Shown here in pieces: positions 1 to 9,300 of a stretch of DNA of 64,000 nucleotides. The number at the start of each line of letters is the position of its first letter. Position 1 is the first letter of the stretch. The notes below the pieces were generated by a model, which was not told the origin of the DNA, did not search any database, and saw only the letters and a list, made by a program, of their open reading frames with translations. The translations under genes were made by a program, and so were the position numbers. This DNA comes from UBA11606 sp964504305 (lineage in GTDB: Bacteria > Actinomycetota > Acidimicrobiia > Acidimicrobiales > Aldehydirespiratoraceae), in assembly GCA_964504305.1 (NCBI GenBank), contig CAZDEB010000006.1, positions 1-64,000 on the forward strand, given 5' to 3'.

Positions 1-20
1 ACCCTGGAGGAGCGAGGCGG

Positions 21-608
21 GTGGCGTTCCAGGCGCTTGTCCGTCTCGACGATCCAAGTGGACTGATCGTAGGCGAAACGATCCTGCGCGTCGATGCCTC
101 GGGGCGTGAACGTGCTGCAGCACTTCGCTATGTGGAGGAGCTGTCCGCCGAGCACACCCTCGGGCTAGCTCGCTCGTGGATTGGCGAGTCAGACGGGCGA
201 GGAAAGGCGGCGCGAGGAATCTTCGAACGCCACGCCGAAGCGTCTGACATGCCGATGCTGGCTAGGGGCTTAGCGGAAGCGTGGGACGAGCGTGACTTCT
301 ACGCACTGTGCAGTTTCATCGATGCTTTGGCCCGACTATCTGACCTGCAGTCCGCTGAGCAGATTGCCACGATCTACGAAGAGGCCGAATACTCCTACGC
401 CCGCCGTCGGGCTGCACGCGCTCTCATCGCCATTGACGAGCAGGCGTTCGTCGACGAGCACGGCCGGTCTGCTCTGTGGGATTGCGAGAAAGACATACAA
501 GACCTCGCCGTCGGTCTCCTCAGCGACCACGTCGACGAAGTCGCCGCTAGGCGGATCGGTGCGATCGAGGGTCAACGCGTGGTCGGCTCCCCGACAACTC
601 AGCCGTAG
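21..608 (+). CDS. Hypothetical HEAT-like helical repeat protein, possibly 5'-truncated
   Basis: The 195-residue protein is mostly helical and rich in Ala, Leu, Arg and Glu. Segments around residues 70-160 read like HEAT/armadillo pairs (for example ARRRAARALIAIDE), a form typical of adaptor or scaffold proteins. No catalytic motif is seen. The GTG at 21 is the first usable start, but the frame stays open to the window edge, so the true N-terminus may lie outside. It converges on the gene at 650-1696. The role is unknown; coding status is fairly sure from length and codon use. Confidence 0.55.
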   Translation: MAFQALVRLDDPSGLIVGETILRVDASGRERAAALRYVEELSAEHTLGLARSWIGESDGRGKAARGIFERHAEASDMPMLARGLAEAWDERDFYALCSFIDALARLSDLQSAEQIATIYEEAEYSYARRRAARALIAIDEQAFVDEHGRSALWDCEKDIQDLAVGLLSDHVDEVAARRIGAIEGQRVVGSPTTQP

Positions 609-649
609 TGGCATCTCCGCCTCGGGTCGCGCAGCCCGACATCATGCCG

Positions 650-1696
650 TCATCGGCCGAGGAGCCGTCCAAGGACGGCAGCGTCTTTGTCGCGGCGCTG
701 AGAATCCACCCGGACATCAATGGATGCGAAGCGGCCATCGCTGGATGTGTCGTGCGGCAGTGAGAGTCCGCCGGCTGGCTCCGGTTCACCGAACACGTCG
801 GACAGCCAGTGCGTGCGTTCGCTGAACCAATAACGCAGCATCGTGACGTATCCAGCGCTGGACTCAGCGATGCAGCCTTCCGCGGTGATGAAGCCCGCCC
901 ACGACAGATGCACTCCGTCATAGGTCTTGGCTACTGAGCGCCAGTCGGGTACAAGCGGCCGCCATTCGTAGGCTCGTCTCGAGGGTTGGCCACGCGCGGT
1001 CAGTATCTCCGAGAGATCAGACGGAAGATCGGCGAAGTCCGGTAGCGCCCAGCTATCTAGGAGTGGCGCTGCATCGTGTGGGTGCTCGGTGACGAGGCGA
1101 GCCCAGTCGGCGGGTCTGTGGATCTCGAACACGCGTGCCGCGGGCAGCGCCGGGACATGCCAACGGGTGAAGGGCGCGGGGTGAACCTCCCACGCGTCGA
1201 GGAGTCCCGCATGGGTGACCGGCGGAGGGCTGGTGACCGTCCAAAGCCCAGCCCACGTGAACTGGCCATCGTCGTACACCTGTTCATAGTGCTCAAAGAG
1301 CGGGGTGATTGGCCGGTCGTCAGGCCACGCGGCGACCCACCACTCTTGGGCTTCTCGGTTCAGCGGAGCATGAAGGGCCTCACCGAAGTGCGCCGCAATG
1401 GCCTCTGCTATCGGGGCGCGCTCCTCGGCATAGCGGTAGGCCAACGCAGCGTTCGCAGCGGCGTTGGGGATCCACGGCCCGACCTCGATAACCCCGACTG
1501 TCACAGCCAAATCGACCAACTCGCCGAACGACATCGAAGCAACCGACTCGGCCGCGGCATGAACCGCATCGGGTTCGGAGTGGCTAGCCACACCGAAGCC
1601 CATGCCTCGTCGCAGCCTCCTCTCCAGCGCGGCTAAGAGCGAGACGCCGACCGGGGCCGCCAGCATTGCATCAACGAACCCCTCCGTCACCGCCAT
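650..1696 (-). CDS. Hypothetical protein, 348 aa
   Basis: I do not recognise the family. The protein is soluble, with no signal peptide or membrane helix. It is rich in Trp and Pro in its middle (WHVPALPAARVFEIHRP), with a C-terminal half containing WAGFITAEGCIAESSAGYV. The ATG at 1696 gives MAVTEGFVDAML. It faces the HEAT-like gene tail to tail with a 41-bp gap and lies just outside the repeat-bounded island starting near 1801. Codon third positions are GC-rich like the neighbours. Function cannot be inferred. Confidence 0.6.
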   Translation of the reverse strand: MAVTEGFVDAMLAAPVGVSLLAALERRLRRGMGFGVASHSEPDAVHAAAESVASMSFGELVDLAVTVGVIEVGPWIPNAAANAALAYRYAEERAPIAEAIAAHFGEALHAPLNREAQEWWVAAWPDDRPITPLFEHYEQVYDDGQFTWAGLWTVTSPPPVTHAGLLDAWEVHPAPFTRWHVPALPAARVFEIHRPADWARLVTEHPHDAAPLLDSWALPDFADLPSDLSEILTARGQPSRRAYEWRPLVPDWRSVAKTYDGVHLSWAGFITAEGCIAESSAGYVTMLRYWFSERTHWLSDVFGEPEPAGGLSLPHDTSSDGRFASIDVRVDSQRRDKDAAVLGRLLGR

Positions 1697-1800
1697 CGCC
1701 CCACCATAGGGAGAACGGAAGCTCGGTTACAGCGATTACCGCTGGATCTGATGATCTGACCGTTTGAAGCCGCTGTCAGGGCCGGACATGGCTCCAGTTC

Positions 1801-1980
1801 TGCCAATGAGCTTGCCAATGAACTCACCAGCAATCGACGCGGTAGAACAGCACTGGTCGGAACACTCGGCTATGTTTGCCTTGGTCAGACGCTATTTGTC
1901 GGCATTCAACGGTTCTGGTCGGAAGGCTTCGGTCACCCTCTCAAGGTGGTAGCACGGGTTCAAATCCCGTACGGGGTACC
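1801..1980 (+). repeat. Island-end repeat unit, left copy
   Basis: The unit starts with an internal near-duplicate (TGCCAATGAGCT then TGCCAATGAACT) and ends 180 bp later in a tRNA-3'-like tag. A unit of the same layout and nearly the same length is at 12397-12575; the first 24 bp and last 43 bp match well while the middle has drifted. One frame across it reads ANELANEL, as does a partial copy at 10471. It may be the decayed 3' end of an integrase gene plus attachment site, but that is inference. Confidence 0.6.
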
Positions 1981-1981
1981 A
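1938..1981 (+). other. tRNA 3'-end fragment (putative attachment site, left)
   Basis: The sequence shows a T-arm (stem ACGGG, loop TTCAAAT, stem CCCGT), a 7-nt acceptor strand ACGGGGT, discriminator A and CCA, ending at 1981. No D-arm, anticodon arm or matching 5' acceptor (ACCCCGT) is found in the preceding 80 bp, so it is not a whole tRNA. The same 43 bp recur at 12533-12575 with one change. Partial tRNA 3' ends of this kind are usual footprints of site-specific integration. Confidence 0.65.
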
Positions 1982-1996
1982 ACATAAGCCCAGGTC

Positions 1997-2020
1997 AGAG
2001 CCGCTTTTCGAAGCGGCTCT
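1997..2020 (+). terminator. Perfect 10-bp hairpin with TTCG loop downstream of the tRNA fragment
   Basis: AGAGCCGCTT (1997-2006), TTCG loop, AAGCGGCTCT (2011-2020) form a perfect stem, followed by TCTGGTTC. It sits 16 bp past the CCA of the tRNA fragment, where a tRNA terminator belongs, so it is probably the original tRNA gene's terminator kept at this junction. No such hairpin follows the right-hand copy. Confidence 0.6.
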
Positions 2021-2097
2021 TCTGGTTCCCCGGCGTGAGGGTGCCGAGAACGCGTCAGCGCAGGTCACAGCATTGGCGGCCGGTGTCGTCACCGGCT

Positions 2098-3162
2098 GTG
2101 TCTTCGGTCCTTTCGCACCTATTCCGGCTACTGATCGCCCGTCTCGGCCTACTGTTGGTGCCCGGCGACAAACGTGACGCCGAGATCCTCGCTCTTCGCC
2201 ACCAGATCCTCGTCCTGCAACGCCAGATCGATCGCCAGAAGTTCACGGCGACGGACCGGACCGTACTCGCCATCCTTTCGCGGGCGTTCGATCGGCGCCG
2301 CCTCAACAAGGTGATGCTGACCGTGAAACCGGCCACCGTGATCGGCTGGCACCGACGTCTCGTCGCCCGCCACTGGACCCAACCACCCCAGCCACGAACC
2401 GGGCGCCCTCCCACCCCAGCGGAGCTTCGTCGACTGGTGTTGCGCCTCGACGCCGAGAACCCGAACTGGGGGTATCGACGTATTCGTGGCGAGATGCGCC
2501 GTCTCGGGCACCACATTGCCGCGTCGACGGTCTGGAAGATTCTGCGAGACTCCGGACGTGAGCCCACGCCCAATCGCACCGGACCTTCGTGGAGCGAGTT
2601 CATCGCCAGCCAAGCCGATGCTCTTGTCGCGACCGACTTCTTCTGCGTCGATACCGTCACATTGCGCCGGTTCCATGTGCTGTTCTTCATCGAGGTCGAC
2701 ACCCGACGGGCGCACCTCGCTGGGATCACCACCAACCCCACCGGTCCCTGGACCACCCAAGCCGCCCGGAACCTGCTCATGGGCTACGACAAGGCCATCC
2801 GGTTCGTGATCCGCGACGGCGCTGGCCAATACACCCGGTCATTCGATGATGTCTTCGCCGCGACCGGCGGGTCGGTCATCACCATCCCACCCGGCGCTCC
2901 TCAGGCCAACGCGTTCGCTGAACGGTGGGTGCGCACCGTCCGCCACGAACTACTGGACCGGACCCTGATCTGGAACCAACGCCAACTCCATCGACTACTC
3001 GACGACTTCGTCGCGCACTACAACACCAGTCGGCCTCACCGCAGCCTCGACCAACGAGCGCCCAACGACGACTCTGACGCGGCAGTGATCGATTTGGGCC
3101 AGCCGATCCAGCGGACCGCAACCTGCGCGGGGCTCATCAACGAGTACCGACCCGCAAAGTGA
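2098..3162 (+). CDS. Integrase-core (rve) DDE transposase, IS3/IS481-like
   Basis: A 354-residue transposase of the actinobacterial integrase-core type. An N-terminal helix-turn-helix part (AEILALRHQILVLQRQ and WGYRRIRGEMRRLGH) precedes the RNase H-like catalytic domain. The DDE residues look intact: Asp in VATDFFCVDT, Asp in VIRDGAGQY, Glu in NAFAERWVRT. The C-terminal HYNTSRPHRSLDQRAP is the family hallmark. I chose GTG 2098 (then SSVLSHLF) because similar proteins begin there; the open frame runs back into the tRNA-tag region. No second ORF and no clear terminal inverted repeats were found, so the element ends are not set. Confidence 0.85.
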   Translation: MSSVLSHLFRLLIARLGLLLVPGDKRDAEILALRHQILVLQRQIDRQKFTATDRTVLAILSRAFDRRRLNKVMLTVKPATVIGWHRRLVARHWTQPPQPRTGRPPTPAELRRLVLRLDAENPNWGYRRIRGEMRRLGHHIAASTVWKILRDSGREPTPNRTGPSWSEFIASQADALVATDFFCVDTVTLRRFHVLFFIEVDTRRAHLAGITTNPTGPWTTQAARNLLMGYDKAIRFVIRDGAGQYTRSFDDVFAATGGSVITIPPGAPQANAFAERWVRTVRHELLDRTLIWNQRQLHRLLDDFVAHYNTSRPHRSLDQRAPNDDSDAAVIDLGQPIQRTATCAGLINEYRPAK

Positions 3163-3405
3163 ACAGCGAACCTCGATAGGCCAACCCGCCCGTTCGCCGC
3201 AGCTTCGCCGCGCCCGAGACACGACCTCTACGCAGCCAACACGCGCCACGAGCCCTCCCAAATCTCAACGACGAGTTCTCGGCACCGTCAGGGCTGGGAC
3301 GAAGCGGACGTCCCAGGCGGAAGATGGCCGCCGGGCCAGCGCCAGCAACGGCAGACGGCTTCTGGATTGCTCGGCCCCGCCGGAGCTGTTCGGCCGCGGA
3401 GCCGA

Positions 3406-4434
3406 TCAGCTGGCAGCGTGTATTGCGAGTACGTCGGCCAGCGCGGCGACGCGAACGCCGTCAAGCATCCATGTTGCGTTGCCGTCAGGATCGAGGACCC
3501 GGAGAAGAACGCCCCGCGGTGTCGCGACGATTGCAGTTGCGTCACCGTCAACCGCCACCTCGAAGGCTGATATACGAGCGAGCGATGCGTCGAACTCCAC
3601 CACTCGATGCCCCTCGGAGTCGGCTTCCAACGCGATGTACCCGTTCGCCGAGGTGTTGAGTGTCTTCCACTCAGTTCCAGCCGGGCTGAGGGCCTGCCCA
3701 GCGAACGTCGCCTGCTCGGAGCCAAGTTCGTATCGGAGAATCCAGGATGGGCCACCAGCCTCTCCGTCGAACTGTCGAGCGAGCACGGCAAGACTGCCGT
3801 CGTTGCCGCTGGCAAGGTCGAGAATCCTGAATGGGAGACCATCAGAGGAAGCACTGAGGTCGATCGCCGGCAGTTGACCCGAGTCTCCTGGGGGTGAAAC
3901 AAGGCCAACCCGAGATCTCGAGTCGCGGCAGTCCTCAGAGAGGATCAACGCAGTGCCGCCATGAGCGAGCATTGTCGCAACGACGCCCCGACCAACCTCG
4001 ACGTCGGGCACCTGATGATCAAGAGACACGCGGACCACGGCGGCATCACACTCCCGAGAGGACGAGAGCGTCGCGAGGTCGCCGACAACATCGAGCCGAT
4101 CGGCACTCAAGTCGATGTGCTCGCCCGCGCCCAACACCACGATCTCGTCGCCGACCACTTCACCGAGAGTCCCGTCAGTCCGCAGGACGATCCATCCCGG
4201 CAGGTCCCCCAGAGCGAGCTCCGGCTTCGGTGGATCGTCATCGGTTGCGACGGCGTCAGTGGTTGCCGGAGGATTCGACGCCGCGGTCTCAGGTTCGGCG
4301 GGCGACGACGTCGTTGAGGTCGAGGTCGTCGATGTGGTCGCATCCGGGAGCGCAGGATCGGCACTGCGGCCGCAGGCGACAGGGAGCAAGACGACGGCGC
4401 AGAGGAGCACCGATTGCCAACGTCGAGGCATCAT
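3406..4434 (-). CDS. Secreted lipoprotein, probable beta-propeller-like
   Basis: The 342-residue product starts MMPRRWQSVL and has a lipobox ending in VACG, so it should be lipidated at Cys and anchored outside the membrane. A Thr/Ser/Pro linker (about residues 25-60) leads to a beta-rich domain with repeated units (GTLGEVVGDEIVVLG, GNDGSLAVLARQF, GVLLRVLDPDGNATW) like a propeller. The ATG at 4434 overlaps the stop of the upstream GNAT gene by 4 bp (ATGA), implying translational coupling. It is the last gene of a three-gene operon. Ligand and role are unknown. Confidence 0.7.
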   Translation of the reverse strand: MMPRRWQSVLLCAVVLLPVACGRSADPALPDATTSTTSTSTTSSPAEPETAASNPPATTDAVATDDDPPKPELALGDLPGWIVLRTDGTLGEVVGDEIVVLGAGEHIDLSADRLDVVGDLATLSSSRECDAAVVRVSLDHQVPDVEVGRGVVATMLAHGGTALILSEDCRDSRSRVGLVSPPGDSGQLPAIDLSASSDGLPFRILDLASGNDGSLAVLARQFDGEAGGPSWILRYELGSEQATFAGQALSPAGTEWKTLNTSANGYIALEADSEGHRVVEFDASLARISAFEVAVDGDATAIVATPRGVLLRVLDPDGNATWMLDGVRVAALADVLAIHAAS

Positions 4435-5033
4435 GTCGCTCCCATGAAGCGCCCAGCCCGAGATGACAATGCCCGCTGCCAGTCGGCACGAGTCATGCTC
4501 ATGATGCGAACATTCGTGAATTCCCCTCGCCAAAACGCGGCATCTATCAGTCGGCCCTCTTCGGTAGTGAACTCTTCGAGGAATCTCCCGAGGCGAACGG
4601 CGTTGAACTTGGGCATCTCGAAATTTACTATCTCAAACGGGCATTCGAAGAAAAGATAGTTGAAGAACAGCCAGGCGCCGCGCAGCGCCCAGCCCCTACC
4701 TTGAACGTTCGGGTCGAGTGCGATCGCAACCCGCGCGTTGCGGGCGAGTTCGTCGGTCTGGTACGTGCAGACGTGACCGATCGGCGAACCGTCCTGGTTC
4801 CGTACGATAAGGAATTGCAGCTCGGTGTTGCTCCAGAGGAAGTTCTGGAACGCTGCTGGGCTGGTGGTCCGCCCGCGAAGTCGCCAGCGCAGCAGGTTGT
4901 CGTCGACGTTCGCCAGGTAGAACAAGAAGTCCATGTCGCCGTCGGTGACGGGTCGCAGGTGAACGTTCCGCGCTCGCCGCGTGAGCGCCGAATCGGCGGC
5001 TCTCCCGACCCAGTCGATGCGTTCGCCCTTCAT
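4431..5033 (-). CDS. GNAT family N-acetyltransferase
   Basis: A 200-residue acetyl-CoA-dependent acyltransferase. The GNAT core runs from HLRPVTDGDMDFL (about residue 25) to the end, with the acetyl-CoA loop at VQGRGWALRGAW (Q/R-x-x-G-x-G/A type) and the preceding beta-4 strand ARVAIALDP. The layout resembles RimJ-type acetyltransferases, but the substrate cannot be told. The ATG at 5033 overlaps the stop of the preceding gene, and its own stop overlaps the lipoprotein start, both as ATGA, so the three genes are made as one unit. Confidence 0.8.
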   Translation of the reverse strand: MKGERIDWVGRAADSALTRRARNVHLRPVTDGDMDFLFYLANVDDNLLRWRLRGRTTSPAAFQNFLWSNTELQFLIVRNQDGSPIGHVCTYQTDELARNARVAIALDPNVQGRGWALRGAWLFFNYLFFECPFEIVNFEMPKFNAVRLGRFLEEFTTEEGRLIDAAFWRGEFTNVRIMSMTRADWQRALSSRAGRFMGAT

Positions 5034-5413
5034 TCGGTGAGTGCGCGCACCATCGCTGACGTATTCAGAATTCCCGATGTTCCACCCGGGTAGAGGTGGT
5101 ACAGGTGGTAGAGAGCCACCTCTCGTACACCTTCAAACTCGACGAGACCCTCGTGGAACGCCCGAACGAGGCCCGGAAAATCTCCTTCAAGGAGAGCGGA
5201 GCGGAGGACTTCGTCGGGCACCGAAACCGATGCCCCAACGGCCTCGCTAGCCCGAAGACTCATCTGGGGCAAGCCTTCGATCTCAGACAAGAACACAGTT
5301 TCCCCGCTCGGTCTCGCGTTGACCTGAAGGCTTAGTCCTGGCGCCACGGCGTCAACCGGCCGGCGCGACTCGGCCAAGAGGTCGTTGACCTGTCCTATCC
5401 AGGGTTCGCTCAT
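5030..5413 (-). CDS. Small SCP2-like protein fused upstream to IS3 remnant
   Basis: From ATG 5413 the product is 127 residues (MSEPWIGQVNDLL start). The segment SVSVPDEVLRSALLEGDF then LVRAFHEGLVEFEGV matches the shape of an SCP2 sterol-carrier fold (last strands, helix, G-x-l-x-v-x-G), but the resemblance is weak. The frame is open upstream into an IS3 transposase fragment, so a longer chimera starting at 5905 is also possible. It overlaps the GNAT gene by 4 bp. No strong ribosome site precedes 5413. The natural promoter was probably displaced by the insertion. Confidence 0.5.
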   Translation of the reverse strand: MSEPWIGQVNDLLAESRRPVDAVAPGLSLQVNARPSGETVFLSEIEGLPQMSLRASEAVGASVSVPDEVLRSALLEGDFPGLVRAFHEGLVEFEGVREVALYHLYHLYPGGTSGILNTSAMVRALTE

Positions 5414-5905
5414 GTAGCCGTACTTGCTCAAGCCGATGATCCGGTTCGACCAGAGGTCTTTGATGGCGCAAAGGTAGAGCTTTCCTTCGTCGGTTCGATG
5501 TTCCGTCAAATCGGTGAGCCACAGCTGATTCGGAGCATCTGCGGTAAAGACCCGACGAACGAGATCATCATGCGCGGCCGTTGCTGGCGACGATCTCTTG
5601 CGGGACTTCTTCTTGGCGAAACTGCACCACCAGCCATTCGTCGAGCAGATCTTCCACACGGTCCGGTCACACACTGAGTAGCCCGCGAGGCGGGCTTCGT
5701 CGGCGAGGAACCGATGCCCGAACTCCGGGTCATCTCGATGGGCGTCGAAGATCGTGTTCGCCAGATACGCATCGTCGCGCTCGGCATCAGAAATCGGCGA
5801 TTCGAGCCAGCGATAGTACGGCTGTCGAGCAAGATCGAGTACCCGAAACGACACCGTGACAGGGATCCCGTCAGCGGCCAACTCGCGCCCGAGCGGGTAC
5901 ATCAT
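5414..5905 (-). pseudogene. Truncated IS3 family transposase OrfB
   Basis: The N-terminal 160 residues match IS3 OrfB: HTH_21 region (ISDAERDDAYLANTIFDAHRDDPEFGHRFLADE), then the start of the rve domain with its first Asp in PNQLWLTDLTEH and IKDLWSNRIIGLS. The rest of the catalytic core, with the second Asp and the Glu, is missing. Instead the frame continues in phase into the SCP2-like gene. The ATG at 5905 overlaps the end of orfA, next to a CCCAAAAGG slippery-type sequence as IS3 elements use for frameshifting. It cannot be an active transposase. Confidence 0.8.
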
Positions 5906-6195
5906 CCTTTTGGGAGGCTTGCCTGCCCCAAATACGCGGCCGCATGGCGCAGCACCTCATTCTTCTGCTCCAACAGCTTCACCCGCCGCCGAAGCCGCCG
6001 ATTCTCCGCTGCTTCCTCCGATTTCACGCCGTGCTTGTCGCCGCCATCAACAGCGGCAAGCCGCAGCCACTTCGACAACGTCACTGCATGAATCCCGAAA
6101 TCATCCGCGATCGGCTCGAGCGTCACCCCCGCATCGCGTTGGCGAGCGACACGAACAACATCGTCACGGAACTCCTAGGGATAAGACTTGGACAT
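5902..6195 (-). pseudogene. IS3 family transposase OrfA with amber stop at codon 7
   Basis: The natural ATG at 6195 gives MSKSYP, then TAG (6177-6175), then an uninterrupted EFRDDVVRVARQRDAGVT and the HTH and leucine-zipper-like part (AENRRLRRRVKLLEQKNEVLRHAAAYL). The TAG replaces the Arg/Gln expected in this conserved start. Re-initiation at GTG 6126 would yield only 74 residues lacking part of the HTH. With the truncated OrfB downstream, the IS copy is dead. Confidence 0.8.
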
Positions 6196-6370
6196 GTGAA
6201 CATCCTTCCAGCCGGCCACTTGGACCAGCCACGTTAGATGTCACCCGATCGTGCAGCAGACCCGTTTGCCCAGGTCCCTGCATGCTCGACTGCAGAGAGT
6301 GACGTTCCGGCCTGTAGGGCACATGGAACCTGTGGTAACAATCACTGTCGAAGCTAGAGACGGGCGAGCG

Positions 6371-9300
6371 ATGCGGTGGAGTATGAGGCGGCTAGTCATA
6401 TTGGCACTACTCGCCGCGGTGGTTGCACCTGTGGCAACGCCGGTGCCTGCCGCGGCCGACCCTGGCACACTGGACATCTCTTTCGGCGTCGGTGGGTATA
6501 TCTCGACTGACGTGAATGGGGACGCACGACCGGACACGGCTCACGCAGCAACCATCGACACCTCGGGGAGAATGGTCGTTGCGGGCGAGTGCGCCACACC
6601 GACTCACAACGAAGTCTGCATCGTGCGATACACGTCCGCCGGTGCTCTCGATTCGACCTTCAGCGGGGACGGCATGGTTAGTACTGACGTGCACGGCGAC
6701 GCTGGAAATGACGTCGCCTACGGGGTCGTGACCGACTCGAATGATCGGGTCATCGTCGCTGGCGAGTGCGACCCTTTCTTTCCCCGTGCTCTCTGTCTCC
6801 TGCGCTACACGGCAGCGGGCGAGCTTGATCCCACCTTCGGTACAGGCGGTGTCGTCTCGACTGGTTTGCTTGGAGGCTGGACGTGTTACAAGGCGGTCGA
6901 TCTGGCATTGGATGCAAGTGGGAACATTCTCGTGGCCAGCCACTGCTACGACGCCACTGGCGGATTCGAGTTCGGCGTGTTGCGCTATACCGACGCTGGC
7001 GAGCTCGACTTATCCTTCGACGGCGACGGACTCGCTACCGTCAATGCCAGCGGGAACAGCTCCTACGATTACGCTGAGGTTGTTGCGGTCGATAGCGTCG
7101 GCCGTATTGTCGTTGCAGGCCGCTGCACGGTCGGAAACATACGTTTCTGTACCGCTCGTTTCACGACGTCAGGAGCGGTCGATCTCACGTTCGGTACGGG
7201 CGGTGTTGTGGCGACGGACATCCGCGGGGACACCGGGACCGATGCCGTAGCCGCCGTCGCCTTTGACGCTTCCGGGAAAATCCTGGTAGCGGGGAGCTGC
7301 AACTTCAACGGCGGCTATCACCCATGTGCGGCTCGATACACGGGATCTGGTGCCCTTGATACGAGCTTCAGCAACGATGGGATGTGGAGCATCGATCTCG
7401 GGTCCACCGATTGGGTCGCCGACGCGACCATTGATGACTCGAACCGGATCCTGCTAGCGGGAGCATGCCGCGCCAAGATGTGTCTCATTCGTCTCCTCTC
7501 GGATGGCTCCTTCGATACAACGCTCGGGGCCGATGGGGTGATCGCCACCGATGTAGGTGGTGATGGGCTATCTGACTTCGGAGTGGCGGTCGAGGTCGAC
7601 TCGAGCGGACGGCTCCTCGTGGCGGGTAGCTGTAGTCCCTCACGGGAACTCTGCGCGGTGCGCTACCTCGCGATGTCCACGGTTGCGGCGCCAAGTGCGC
7701 CAATATCCCCTGCAGCTGTGCCAGGGGATCGATCCATCACGGCGTCGTGGTCCGCCCCACTTGGAAACGGTGGCGCTCCGATCCTCACCTACACGGCTTC
7801 GGCATCGCCAGGTGGTTCGTCCTGCACGACGTCTACCACGAGCTGCCGAATCCCGTGGCTCGTGAATGGCTCGACGTACGACATTGTCATCACCGCCAAC
7901 AATGGCGCAGCAAACGGCTCACCGACCACACCTGTGTCGGTGATCCCGGCGGGCCTCCCAGATCGGCCGACCTCGGTGATGGCAACCCCGGGGAACGGCT
8001 CCGCAACGGCGAGTTGGTCGCCGCCGACCAGCGACGGCGGCTCCCCGATCCTGAGCTATCAGGTCCTCGTGTCACACGGCATCTCCGGATGTACCACATC
8101 CGCGACTTCGTGCGTCTTGACCGGCATGACGAACGGCACTCGCTACTCCGTCTGGGTACGCGCGACCAACGCGATGGGAACTGGTTCACCCAGCGCCTCA
8201 ACCTGGGTCACTCCGGTCGGGCCATCCACACCGCCGCAGAATCCCGTCGCTACGGCTGGCCATGCCAGCGCGGTAGTGGCCTGGTCGGCGCCCTTCTCCA
8301 ATGGTGGATCACCCATCACGAGCTATGAGGTGACCGCCGCACCGGATGGATCGACGTGCACGACGACGGCCATGATGTGTGAGATCGGTGGACTGACCAA
8401 TGGGACCACATACACCTTTTCGGTGACGGCGACCAACGCCCACGGCACGAGTCCCGCTTCTTCGTCGTCCAATGCCGTGGTCCCGGTCGCCCCAGGTAGA
8501 CCCGGAGTGCCCAGGGCTGCGCACGCGGAGGCTCGAGCGTTCTCAGCGACAGTGTGGTGGGCAAGCCCAGCCAGCGACGGTGGGTCCCCTGTGACTGGCT
8601 ACACGGTCACCGCATCGCCCGGTGGTGCATCCTGCTCGACGTCGGGTACCACGAACTGCACCGTCACGGGGTTGACGAACTGGACGAGCTATGACCTTTC
8701 GGTCACTGCCACCAACGCCGTCGGAACCGGACCAGCCGCCCCGGTTGGACCCGTCACACCCGGGTTTTTCCCAGGCCCGATCGCGGACGTGAGCTTGTCG
8801 GCGGATGGGCTGGTGACATGGTCCTCCACGCCCAACGGCGCACCTATCGACCACTTTCTGGTGGAGTATCGCGAGATCGATACGCCGGGCGGGTGGCTCA
8901 CTCCGGCGCCGACTTCCTCGCCCGGAACGCTCGATCCCTTGATCGTCGGCGGGTCGTTCCCCGGCATCGAGGATCACCGGTATGGGGTGAAGCTCGTTGC
9001 CTTCCTGGGCAACGACACGGTGTCGTGCGGCGGCACACTGATCGCGGATCAGTGGGTTCTGACTGCGGCGCATTGCACCGAGTTCGACTACGGCACGAGT
9101 GTCGCCGAACCCGACTATTTCTCGATCTCCTACGGGCTCAACGACTGGACTGACTTCACGCCTGCAACTCGGCCGAACCATGTAGCCCATGGTTCGAACT
9201 GGTACCGCCATCCCGGGTGGGATCCGAAGAGTGCGTCGAACGACATCGCTCTGATCCGGCTCGACACCCCCGTCAACCCGACCACCGCCGACACGATCCC

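Noticed and set aside
1905..1981. Complete tRNA gene
   Set aside because: Only the T-arm and 3' acceptor are present; no 5' acceptor complement, D-arm or anticodon arm could be found.
1876..2097. Upstream extension of the transposase frame
   Set aside because: The frame crosses the tRNA-like tag and hairpin and its sequence has no transposase similarity; family members start near 2098.
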